Positions 32,065-41,923 of a stretch of 64,000 nucleotides of DNA are shown piece by piece. Origin of the DNA: Echria macrotheca (Eukaryota; Ascomycota; Sordariomycetes; Sordariales; Schizotheciaceae); contig MU839828.1 in NCBI GenBank assembly GCA_030411725.1, positions 186,001 to 250,000 of the forward strand, written 5' to 3'. Position 1 is the stretch's first letter; each line of letters opens with the position of its first letter. The position numbers were made by a program, and so were the translations under genes. The notes beneath the pieces were generated by a model that did no database searches, was not told the DNA's origin, and was given only the letters and a program-made list of their open reading frames with translations.

Positions 32065-34298
32065 TCAAATCCCCACACAAACATAATAATCCGGCCACAA
32101 GCCCCAGCACTCACCGCCCGTATTCACCACGGGATTCCAGGCGTAAAAGTCACTCAGCGCAATCCCGTGCGTGTTAGCAATATCCCAGCACCCGTCGCCG
32201 CTCTTGACAAAGTAAAACCGCTTGCACCCCTGCACCATGCCCTCCCGGACCGGCGTCGGCGTCGCCACGCCACCAGCACTAGTAGTCGTTGACGGCGGCG
32301 CAGAAGTACTGGTCGACGAAATCCTACTGCTGCTGCTTGTCGTAGTAGCCGGTGGTGAAACAGGCGGCTCACTCGTCGACCCATCCCCCTGCAGCCCAAC
32401 ACAGATATAATACCCCTTCTCCAGACCGGCACACGCACTCCCGAGCGCAGGATTCCACGCCCCCAGTTCCGTCTCCGAAACTCCGTTATGCACCGCGATG
32501 GACGCGCACGTATCTTCGTCCGCGACAAGCCACCACGCCCCGCAGTCAGCCGCGACACCAGGCTGCGTAGGCCGCTCGGGGGGAGTCGTCGGCTCGGAAA
32601 CCGGCGCGGAGCGGGTCGTCGGCGTGCCTGGGATGGCGACGCAGTAGTACATATCGCGCCGGATGGACTGGCACTCTGTTCCGACCGACGGGTTCCAGGC
32701 GATGAACTGATCCCTGGAAAACGTGCCAAAGATACTAGCAATAAAAGCGCAGTCGTCGGTGCCGGTGGCGAGGTACCACGCCCTGCATTCGGGCGTCGTG
32801 TCCGTGGGCACCGGGGACGGGGTCGTGGTCTCGGTCGCCGGCAGCGGCAGCGACGACCAGTCGAAGGCCATGACGCAGTACCAGTACGACTGCCAGAGGC
32901 CGTCGCAGTTGCCGTTGAGGAAGGGGTTCCACTCGAAGAACTGGGCCTCCGTGATGAAGGTGTATGTGGCGAGAATGGTGCGGCAGGTGTCGCCGGCTTG
33001 GGCCTGGACGTAGGCGTTGCAATTGGACGGGAGGGCGCCCTGCGTTGGCGTGGGCTTGAACACGGGTGACTCTGTCGGTGTGGGGGTGGGCGTCCAGGTG
33101 AAGTAGGGCGGGATCTCGATGGTTGCGTTGGCGGGGCCGGTCTCGTAGGGGAGCTCGTACTGGGTTTGCGGCTGGATGCCGACGCAGACCCAGTACATCA
33201 CGTAGAGGCCGGAGCAGTCGACGCTGTTGATGGCCGGGTTCCATGCGTAGCTGGTGGTGGTGTTAGTGTTGTTTGGTATGGTATGATGTCAGTGGGGACT
33301 TACAAATCCTCGGGCGACATCCATGTTATGTATTCGCCAATGATGCCGTTGCATGTCTCGCCGGGCTGGACGAGATGCCACTGGCTGCAGTACTGCGGCT
33401 GACCGGCCTGGGTCTGTGTTGGTGGCCAGTCGGTGCTGTACGTCGGCTGGACGATGGTCTGGTTGGTGACGGGATACCGGGTCGAGTACGGTGTAGTGAC
33501 CGTCGGCATGGATGTGGTGCTGGGGGAGCTCGTGCTGCTGCTGCTCCTCGACGTAGAGCTAGTGCTCACCACTGCCCCGACGCCAACGCAGTACGCCTGT
33601 CCCGGCCAGAAGTTTGTCTGACAGTCCGATGATATCGCCGGATTCCAGGCCAGGAACTGGGCGTGGGTGAGACCAAAGCTGGCTTCCACCTTGGAGCAGT
33701 CGTCCCCGCTCACGACGAGATACCACTTATTGCAGTTGGACGGCGAGCCTGTGAACGTAGGGCCGGGTGGCGTTGACTCTCCCGGGGCGGCAGACGTGGT
33801 CGGCGTCGCCGACACCAGCGGGCCCAGACCGACGCAGTAGGCCTGGCCGAGCCAAAAGTTGGTTGTGCAGTCACTCGACACGGCCGGGTTCCAGGCCAGG
33901 AACTGCGAGTGCGTGATGCCAAACTTGGACTCGACCGCCCCACAGGTGTCGCCGTCGACGATCTTGTACCACGTGTTGCAGTTGGACGGCGAGCCGGAGA
34001 AAGTCGGCCCTGGCGGCGTCGGCTCGCCCAGTCGGACGCCCACGCAATATGCCTGCCCCAGCCAGAAGTTGGTGATACAATCATTTGATACCGCGGGATT
34101 CCACCCGATGAACTGAGAGTGAGTGATGCCGAATTTGGCCTCGACGGTTGCGCACGTGTCGCCGTTGGCGATCACGTACCACTTGTTGCATGTCGACGGG
34201 GAGCCGGTGAAGGTGGGTGCCGGCGGTGTTGATGCCGTTTGGGCGCCGACGAGCCCGATGACATGAGCAGCGACGACGAGGAGCTTGGAGAGACCCAT
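32065..34298 (-). CDS. Secreted protein with eight LysM domains
   Basis: Exons 34298-33304 and 33250-32065 join across a 53-base intron with donor GTAAGT, giving 726 aa. It starts with a signal peptide (about 1-20, ending VIGLVGAQ). Eight LysM-like units follow, each Cys-bracketed with the core GDTC...F.AWNP...C..LW....YCVG. The first three are nearly identical (GITHSQF, AWNPAVS, GQAYCVG), suggesting recent duplication. Unit four is split by the intron. Units five to eight are more diverged. Ser/Thr/Pro linkers separate them. There is no catalytic domain, so it is a LysM effector-type protein expected to bind chitin outside the cell. It lies beside the CBM18-GH18 chitinase locus, an arrangement known for fungal subgroup C chitinases. 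Confidence 0.9.
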
Positions 34299-35210
34299 GG
34301 TGGGCGATAAAGAGTGACAACCACGTTCAGATCTCGTCCGCCCGGCGTCCCTGGCGAAAGGAGAGAAAGAAGGGCCTAAGAGAAAGAGAGAGGACGGCGA
34401 GGGAGCACGACTCGGGTCGTCCAGACTGTCGACCGGCGTCGTGATGATTCCGTTCCACCAGCTCGATATGAGCCTCGGATCAAATGACTAGACCCTCACG
34501 TATAGGATTCCGAGGAGGTCACGGCAGACTGATCAGGGGTATTGACCCATATCTCCGAGATCCATATCCTCATAGTCCTTTAATGGATATGTCTTGCATC
34601 GCGCTATTGTTTGAGATTTTTGAGAGTCTCTTCAGCAGGATTCTCATTTCCCATGACCCCAACGGTATCCATAGGCAGTAGCCAAGCTCGTGACAGCGAT
34701 ACTAAGAGGATCCCACGCGGCCGACATCGCATCGCAGACGCCGTTTTTGGCAGTTGACATGCCTCGGGCCAGACGGGTAGTAACAGGGCAATCTTAAACA
34801 ACTCTAGAGAATGGATCATGGTGTAGACCGGGTTTTCGGATGGGGTGCAAATGCGGGTCGGCAGAGACAAAGGATTCCGCCCAGGCCGGCGGAGCCAGAT
34901 CTTGGCTGATGATTCTGACCAATGCAACACCCACAACCAAAGGAATTTACGGAGTTGAGCGGATATGAGGACCCACAGACATGAGCGCCTTACCACCGTT
35001 AATTTCGAGTACAGGGAAGGATGCCCGCCAAGCGGTCCCTTTGTAACCGTAGGGCAGAAGCACTCGAGTACCGGTACATGTCATTTTGTCAACTGACGAC
35101 AGTCCTCCTCTGGGAGGGATTTCTGCAGAAATGACTTGGGGACAGCGCTCTCCCTCTCTTCCCCGCCCTCGATCGACCGAGTCGGCTGCTGCACACATCA
35201 CTCGCCCACC
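34299..35210. promoter_or_regulatory. Divergent promoter of LysM and metalloprotease genes
   Basis: The 912 bases separate the two start codons. They include the palindrome GTACCGGTAC at 35068-35077, which also occurs in the other divergent promoter of this block (38651-38660). No other gene is seen in the stretch. Confidence 0.5.
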
Positions 35211-36461
35211 ATGAAGTCGGCATTGTCACTCGTTTTTTCTCTTTCTTTCGCCGTCAACGTGTTGGGCGGCAGCCGGGCGTGGGAGGGCAGCATCTCGAAC
35301 GACCTGCTGCGCATGCGCCATGAAGCCCAAGAGACGCCCATCGCCGTGGACGCAGCGGGCTACGCGCTTCGCATGACAGACAACGCCACGCACACGGGGC
35401 TGAAGAAGCGCTACTTCAGCGTCAACCCGGGTGCGGGCCGCAACCCGACGTATCTGTGGCCCAAGACAACCATCAGCTACTGCTTCGACACGCAGGAGAG
35501 CAAGGACAAGATCTACGAGTACCTTGAGCTCGCCATCGACTCGTGGAGGGCGGCTGGGCTGTCGCCGTACGTGTACAAGTATGCCGAGGTGGCCAACCCC
35601 GGCACGGCGTGCACGCAGAACAAGCAGCGCGACGCCATCCTCGTCATCTCGCACAACGACCTCGGCCGCCACCAGACGACGGTCGGCATGTGGCCGATCG
35701 ACAAGGACACGCGGCCCGACTATGTCGGCCCGACCATGGAGCTGTCGACGCGCGACGACGTGGCACACCTGAACATCGTGGCCAACATCGCGCACGAGAT
35801 CGGCCACGCCTGGGGCTTGTATCACGAGCACCAGAACCCGCTGTTCTGGGGCGCGCCCTACTACAACGAGGCAAACCCGGACCTGGCCGGGCGCGTCTTC
35901 GGGACCAACTTCGACTGCTCAGCCCTGCGCGACTACCACCCGGTGCGCCAGAAGATCCAGGCCAAGTACAGGGACAACGACGCCCTGGCCGTGCAGACGA
36001 TGCGCGACGTGTGCACCAAGGCGAGCGCCGCGTCCGACTGGGGCTTCTCGGCCGCCGATTGGCTGCCCATCGTGGCCAACTTCAAGCACACGCCGGGCAT
36101 CCCGAGCATGGGCGCCAACTACCAGCACGTCGACTGGGACTCCATCATGCTGTACGCGTCGGGCGCCGGCGGCCTGGGGTCTGCACGGCCTCCCACCAAC
36201 CCGAGCGAGGATCCGGATGTCTACGACATGCGCGCGCCCGTGCTGCGGCGCAATGACGGCGCCAAGATCCGGCCCAATGCCGTGCCGAGTGCCGGCGATG
36301 TCACGGGCATCCGGAAGCTGTACGACGAGTCGGCGTCCTACCGCGAGGGGAATAACCTGGGCAGGGGGTTCCAGCTCATCAACGATCCCAAGAGCAACCG
36401 CTTTGTTGATTTCATCAAGGACATTACGGGCAAGAAGGGAGGGCCGAGCTGTGAGAATTGA
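35211..36461 (+). CDS. Secreted astacin-like zinc metalloprotease
   Basis: Single exon of 416 aa; the ATG at 35211 sits in a CCACC context just before a signal peptide (MKSALSLVFSLSFAVNVLGG). A Lys-Lys-Arg site near residue 67 would remove a propeptide. The zinc motif HEIGHAWGLYHE (His 195, 199, 205; Glu 196) fits the astacin (M12A) pattern HExxHxxGxxHE. A Met-turn SIMLYAS follows about 140 residues later. The protein should cut proteins outside the cell. It is divergent from the eight-LysM gene and convergent with the chitinase. Confidence 0.88.
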   Translation: MKSALSLVFSLSFAVNVLGGSRAWEGSISNDLLRMRHEAQETPIAVDAAGYALRMTDNATHTGLKKRYFSVNPGAGRNPTYLWPKTTISYCFDTQESKDKIYEYLELAIDSWRAAGLSPYVYKYAEVANPGTACTQNKQRDAILVISHNDLGRHQTTVGMWPIDKDTRPDYVGPTMELSTRDDVAHLNIVANIAHEIGHAWGLYHEHQNPLFWGAPYYNEANPDLAGRVFGTNFDCSALRDYHPVRQKIQAKYRDNDALAVQTMRDVCTKASAASDWGFSAADWLPIVANFKHTPGIPSMGANYQHVDWDSIMLYASGAGGLGSARPPTNPSEDPDVYDMRAPVLRRNDGAKIRPNAVPSAGDVTGIRKLYDESASYREGNNLGRGFQLINDPKSNRFVDFIKDITGKKGGPSCEN

Positions 36462-36817
36462 TCATTCGTTTACATTTTATTTGTCCACTTCTTGTTTCAT
36501 TCTAGTGCTTAGGCGATAGAGACTTTGAATATGATTGGAGATATATTTTTAAAATTGTTATTGTATCTTTTCTCATGGGAGTCCAAAGGGTCATCATCAC
36601 GCCATATCCGTTACCCCTTTTCATGCAGCGACCAATGACACGCTCGCATTGCCGTCTCATGCATCTCTGGACATGTAACGACCTGTTAGGCTGGGAAGGA
36701 GCACCCCCAACAAGACGGAAGGCACACACAGACCACAGCAACTGTATTTAGCCAGCCACAGGCTCACTTCTCCTCTTCCAAAATCATCTCATTCCTACAA
36801 TCTAGATCTGTTTCTGC
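36462..36817. other. Short convergent intergenic stretch
   Basis: This stretch holds the 3' ends of the metalloprotease and chitinase genes, and the second copy of the dispersed repeat. Confidence 0.6.
36695..36753. repeat. Dispersed repeat, copy 2
   Basis: Matches 1092-1150 over 59 bases without gaps (51 identical by hand count). It lies 65 bases from the chitinase stop codon, so it may be part of that gene's 3' untranslated region. Confidence 0.6.
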
Positions 36818-38422
36818 CTACAACGCATCCTGCGGCACAAATGTCCCGGCATCCGCCTGATAATACGTCCCGTTATACACCAACGACTTGGGCCGGCTCA
36901 GATTCGACCCAAGCGCGTCGATCAGCGTGCCGTCGTCCAGATCGATAGCCCACACAAACGTGCCGCCCAGACAGCGCTGGTTCGCAAAGTCCTGCTTGAT
37001 CTTGAGCGTCTGCGCATCGTCCCACGACACCCACTGGTTCCCGCCCCACGTCACAATCTTGACGGCCGCCACAGGATCAAAAGTCACGGTCGCACCGTCG
37101 TCGAGAATCTTGACGATCTCGGCCGCCGACAGCACACCCGCCGTGCCGGTGCACTCGCCGCCCTTCGCGCCGTCGGTGAACTCGCACCCGGCCGCCATGC
37201 AGCCCGGATCCTTCATAGTAAAACTGCGACCGTAGAAGCCGAGACCCAAATTCACGCGCTCCGGGTTGATGTTGTTCCGCCACAGCAGCTCCAGGGCCAT
37301 GTCGATCTCGGTCATGTTGGTATGCGCAAAGGCGTAGGGCCCGATCGACTTGACCGTGCTGTCCCAGGTGCCGTGGATGTCGTACGTCATCATGTTGAAG
37401 AAGTCAATGTGCGGCTCGATGTTGACGATGTCGAACCCGCGCAGGTACCAGTACGACGCCGGGAGCGTGATGCTCAGCCCGAACTTGCGGCCCGTCCGGT
37501 TGAGGCGCTCGCGCAGCCGCCGGAGCATCGTGACGAGATTATCATAATCCTCGGGGATGCCGCCGCGGTCCTCGGCCACGGGGTACTCCCAGTCAATGTC
37601 GACGCCGTCAAAGTTGTGCTGGAACAGGAAGGTGACGAGAGATTCGAAGAATGCGTCCTGGTTCTTGGTGCTCTTGGCCATGTCCGAGAAAGCAGTCCGG
37701 TACGGGCCCTCGTCGTTGTGCGCCCATCCGCCGATGGCGATCCACACTTGAAGGTCTGACTGTCTCGCCTTGAGCGCGGCGACCGCGTCGTAGTGAGCAG
37801 CCGTCTCGGTGTCCATGGGCGCGATGTGGAACGACTTGGGGTCGATCATGGCGAACGAGTAGAAAATGTGCGTGTAGTAGCCCAGGGGAATATCCTCGGG
37901 CGCCATGCGTCCACACTTTCGCTGCCCGTTCCAGCCCTCCCAGTAGCCGATGGTCTTCGCGTCCGAGCTGCGGCCGGAGCACTCGGGTTTGGCGGCGAGG
38001 TTGCCGCCACAGAAATCGGGCGTGGTGCCGCAGAAGCCGAATTTGGAGCAGCACACGTTGAGCGGGCAGGTTGTCGCGTTGCTCCATTCCAGCCCCCAGC
38101 CCGGATCGCACTCGCTCTTCCACTTGCAGTTGGACGTGCACACGTCGGCGCCGCAGAAGTCGGGCCCGGCACCGCATGCGCCGACCCCCGTGGCGTCAAG
38201 GGGACCGCAGCACCCGAGCTTGCACGGCTTTGTGCGCGAGCACGTGTAGTCGGGTTCTTCTTCTTCGGCCGCTGCCACGGCCATCATCCGGAATGTCGTC
38301 GGCTCCGCGGCGGTAGGGATGTGGCCGACATCTTTGGCTTGCTCCCAGAACTGCGATGCCGATTCGAGGTCGGCGGCGAGGACCACGCCGACCAGCGCTG
38401 CGAAAACAACCGACCGCAACAT
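36818..38422 (-). CDS. Secreted GH18 chitinase with N-terminal CBM18 modules
   Basis: Single exon of 534 aa from ATG 38422; the frame extends upstream only with a TTG. The signal peptide is MLRSVVFAALVGVVLA. Two Cys-rich chitin-binding segments follow: about 61-95 (CKLGCCGPLD, GAGPDFCGADVC) and a canonical CBM18 at about 119-148 (CPLNVCCSKFGFCGTTPDFC). The GH18 barrel starts at KTIGYWEGWN, and the catalytic loop FDGVDIDWEYP places the acid at Glu 279. It hydrolyses chitin. The layout resembles fungal subgroup C (killer-toxin-like) chitinases, but LysM domains are in the neighbouring gene instead of this one. It is divergent from the SGNH hydrolase gene. Confidence 0.92.
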   Translation of the reverse strand: MLRSVVFAALVGVVLAADLESASQFWEQAKDVGHIPTAAEPTTFRMMAVAAAEEEEPDYTCSRTKPCKLGCCGPLDATGVGACGAGPDFCGADVCTSNCKWKSECDPGWGLEWSNATTCPLNVCCSKFGFCGTTPDFCGGNLAAKPECSGRSSDAKTIGYWEGWNGQRKCGRMAPEDIPLGYYTHIFYSFAMIDPKSFHIAPMDTETAAHYDAVAALKARQSDLQVWIAIGGWAHNDEGPYRTAFSDMAKSTKNQDAFFESLVTFLFQHNFDGVDIDWEYPVAEDRGGIPEDYDNLVTMLRRLRERLNRTGRKFGLSITLPASYWYLRGFDIVNIEPHIDFFNMMTYDIHGTWDSTVKSIGPYAFAHTNMTEIDMALELLWRNNINPERVNLGLGFYGRSFTMKDPGCMAAGCEFTDGAKGGECTGTAGVLSAAEIVKILDDGATVTFDPVAAVKIVTWGGNQWVSWDDAQTLKIKQDFANQRCLGGTFVWAIDLDDGTLIDALGSNLSRPKSLVYNGTYYQADAGTFVPQDAL

Positions 38423-39227
38423 GTTGACAGTAGTGACGGTCTTGTTTGTGGTAGACCAAAGGAAAATAAAGAACGACAAAGTCCAAGGGGACTCTGGGGT
38501 GGGGAGAGAGCAAAAATTCCGGGGGTGTCAACACTCGACGATGATGAGTCGGAACAGTCGGACTTGCAGTCAACATCCACTCAGGGGTAACACCGAGCTT
38601 TAGTCGCGAGGGCATATTATTACCGTCGACTATCCACATGACAAACAAAGGTACCGGTACCTCCCTCATCAAAGTCGCAACGGGCATCCTATGCCAAGCC
38701 GGATACAGCGCAGATGGAGAAAGGCGGGTCCATCTCACCATGGTCCCGAGAACCAGTTCTCGGCGGCTGACGGCGGATTCCGCGCGACGTTGCAGTCTCC
38801 GCAATAGGGGTTTTGCGATGGGTAGCAGTATTGACGGCTTCCTCTTTTTTAATCAACGGTAGGGCTACATGACTGCTAGCGTTGAATGTCGTAGTATCGC
38901 GATTCAGGTACGCCTGCCAAGTGAAGAAGTTTAATGAGCGCGAATCCTTTGGAGGGGACGTGGAGACACCACATCAACCCCACTAGAACACCCTGCCAAG
39001 AAAAAATCAGTATGTAAGTGGAAATTGGATCGCCTTCACGAGGGTATACCAAGTCAGCCGAGAACTCTTCCGTGGATATCTCCGTCGTCTTCTCGGTCAG
39101 TGCCTCGTCCTCGTGGTCTACACGACACCCCCGAGCCCGGGGATACTTCCACTCTCTTTTCTTTCTGTCTCTTTCAGCCCCTCCGTGTCCGTCACTCGTT
39201 ATCTCTCCACAAGAGAGAGAGAACAAG
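38423..39227. promoter_or_regulatory. Divergent promoter of chitinase and SGNH hydrolase genes
   Basis: The 805 bases lie between the two start codons. They carry the palindrome GTACCGGTAC (38651-38660, extended to GGTACCGGTACC) shared with the other divergent promoter. A long pyrimidine-rich tract lies at about 39130-39220, just before the SGNH start. Confidence 0.5.
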
Positions 39228-41395
39228 ATGGGTTCACACTCGCAGCCTGCCGCCCGTCGGCGAGGCGTCTTCTCTCGTTTGTCTACACTCGTTTTTGTTT
39301 CTTTCGTTGCTGTTGCTTCGGCGGCGAATATCGACCCCCGAGATGTGAGCGCTCCGTCTCCCGAGCAGATCTTTACCCGGGACGACAAGAAGCCGACCGA
39401 CTTTGGCTGGGTCAAGAAATGGGCGGCCATTGGTGATTCGTTTACTGCCGGTATGTCCGTTGTTCCATCTCGTGAGAAAGACACTAAACAGATTTAGGCA
39501 TCGGCTCGGGACATCAGCTGGGCAGCGCAGTAATGCTCGACCGGGCATGGAAGTGCTCGCGGTACGACTACTCGTGGCCGCAGATCGTCAACCAAGCGCT
39601 TGGGTCGTCAGTCCAAAAGTTCCAGTTCGAAGCCTGCAGCGGAGACCGCAGCGGCGGCATCTACGACCAGGTCGACCTGATCGACAGCGGGCTCGACCTG
39701 GTCATGATGACGGCCGGCGGCAACGATCTGTGTCTCGCCGGCATGATCAAGACGTGCGTCATCATGCCGTTCGACGGCGAGGATGCCTGCCAGGCCATCA
39801 TCGACAAGGCGCAGGAGAACATCGACACCATCCTCAAGCCCAACCTCCACCAGATTCTGGACAAGCTCGACGGCAAGATCCGAAAGGACGGCGTGCTCAT
39901 CTACAGCGGGTACGCGCCCTTCTTCAACACGGAGAACGAGGACTGCGCGACCAAGCAGGAGTGGGCCATCAAGGCGTGGAAGTGGTGGCAGTTCTGGAAG
40001 TGGCTGACGCCGTCGCTGACGCTGACCGTCGACCGCCGCAAGAAGTTCAACACGCTCGTCGGCAACATCAACAAGGCCATCAAGGAAGTTGTCACCGAGT
40101 TCGACAAGGACCGCGACATTGGCTATCGCGCCACCTTTTCCGACTGGAGCAGCTGGCCCAAGATTTCCGGCGGCGAGTTCTGCGACCCCGACTCGACCGG
40201 CCGGTATCCGGACCCTGAGCAGCCCGATCTGATGTTCATCAAGTTCGGCACCACCGGGTGGGAGGTGCCGCCGCATGACCAGCTCAAGCGGCGCGAGCTC
40301 GCCAACGAGAGCACCACCACCAGCCCTGTGAATGAGCCGCCCGTGATTCCCGAGGCTGAACAGCCAGACGAGACCACCCGGCGCGCCATGGATGAATACG
40401 CGAAACAGCTCCGTGGCCGCCTGACGCGCGAGCACATTTACAACTCGCTCCTCTACCGCTCCGTCAACCCGCGCGCCGAAGCCCTGCACCGGCTGAACCC
40501 GCGCGCCCCGGAACCGCCCGGCTGCCCCGGCGACGGCACACCGGGCATGCCCTTCGGTCTCGGCGTCCCCGACGCCTTCGGGAGCATCTTCCACCCGAAC
40601 CAAAAGGGGCACGAGGTGATAGCCGCCTACGCTCTCCAGAACCTCGTCTACACGCGCGCCGACATCTTGGGGGTCGACGACGGCTCCTGCGCCGCGACAC
40701 GCGACGACTTCCGGTGCCACCAGAAGGACGGCAAGAAGGCCTTCGTGTCATGGGACCGGCTCAACGAGAACTACAAGGACTTTTGCGACTCGGTCAAGCA
40801 GCCGGACAACGAAGTCAACTGGAAGTTCGAGAAGACGTACCACGCCGAGTCGTTCGACGAGCACACGTTCAAGATCCAGCTGCGCGACGGCGCGAGCAAG
40901 TTCGACAAGCAGCAGTGTCTCGACTCGATGGACCGGATTATTAATAGCTGCGATGGGAACGACCCCAACAACCCGCTCAACTTCAAGTTCGGCGGCAAGT
41001 GGGTGCGCGGCAGCTACGATTACCAGATCAACCCGCGCTACGACCGCAAGATGTTTACCAAGAAGGACGGCGTCTGCGAGGGCTGGTGGAAGGTGTTCTT
41101 CACGTCGTACCGGTTTTATGGGAGAGGCTGGGCCGGGCACGATTGGGGCCAGAAGACGCTGCTGAGTTCCGCTCGGTCGTGCGGCGCCGCCGTGACGGGG
41201 TGGTCGTTTCATTACTGTCTGCCAGGCGGTAAACATAACGACTGCGGCGAGTACGAGTGGGTGTCGGAGTTTAATACGCCCGTGTATTTTGCTATCGGGT
41301 GTTTCCGGAACAACTGGGTCGCGCACAAGGCCGGCGGCGAGACGTATGAGAAGACGGGGTCGACGAAGCTGGGATGTGGCGGGCCGAATGCGTAG
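39228..41395 (+). CDS. Secreted SGNH hydrolase with unknown C-terminal domain
   Basis: Exons 39228-39450 and 39498-41395 with a 47-base intron (GTATGT..TTTAG) give 706 aa. A signal anchor or signal peptide spans about 16-33. SGNH block I is AIGDSFTAG (Ser 71), block III GGND, and block V FHPNQKGHE. The usual Asp three residues before the catalytic His is replaced by Ser, as in some Ser-His dyad members. After about residue 390 comes a ~230-residue domain with several Cys and many aromatic residues (FRCHQKDGKK, CDGNDPNNPL, YDYQINPRYD, FTSYRFYGRGW) that I do not recognise. An ester-cutting role on cell-wall polymers is inferred from its chitinase neighbour. Confidence 0.8.
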
Positions 41396-41923
41396 TTCGT
41401 TCTTTTGGGGGGTTTATAGCCAATGTAAATGTTCCGTTTGTTATCCACGGCCACGCCCAAGCTCGGGTATCAAGTAAGGTGTACCTATGGTATATCGCAA
41501 CAGTTTTGCATTTTGTTTATCGTGGGTAAAATAGCAGTGACGCCTGTGGTAGATTTGAATACGCCAGCAGTTTAGGACGATACAACTAGTTACACGTGGT
41601 AGTGGATTGGGGTCTGGTGCCGCAAGCTACAAGGCTACCATCTTGACTCTTTACGGTCTACGAATATCTCACTGTGAAAGACTGGACTCGAAGGAGAGTG
41701 TCAAGGTTACCACAAACTCAAAGAGGTAAAACTAAGGGGTAGGGGGAGTTATTCCCCACCTTACCTACCTAGGTACCTAGGTAGGTACCTTTGGTAAAGA
41801 ATGAGGTAGCACCGCGGATGACAAAGGCTAACAGCGGACAAGGATGAAAATAGATGCAATATTGACAAAGCCGTTGGCACGACACTCCCAGTGGTTCTGG
41901 CTACCTAATCAGATCTGAAATCT
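41396..41923. other. Intergenic stretch
   Basis: No gene. It contains the longest CCTAGGTACC-type palindrome of the window. Confidence 0.55.
41763..41786. repeat. Perfect 24-base CCTAGGTACC palindrome
   Basis: ACCTACCTAGGT followed by its exact complement, with partial units continuing to 41790. It is the longest of at least seven related runs in the window. Confidence 0.7.

Noticed and set aside
35543..36256. A 237-codon plus-strand frame
   Set aside because: Out-of-frame shadow of the metalloprotease, Arg/Pro-rich.
39608..40720. A 370-codon open frame on the minus strand
   Set aside because: Antisense shadow of the SGNH hydrolase, which has clear catalytic motifs.
32065..41395. Polyketide or peptide secondary-metabolite cluster
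   Set aside because: No synthase, ligase or tailoring enzymes; the genes are secreted chitin- and protein-directed factors.
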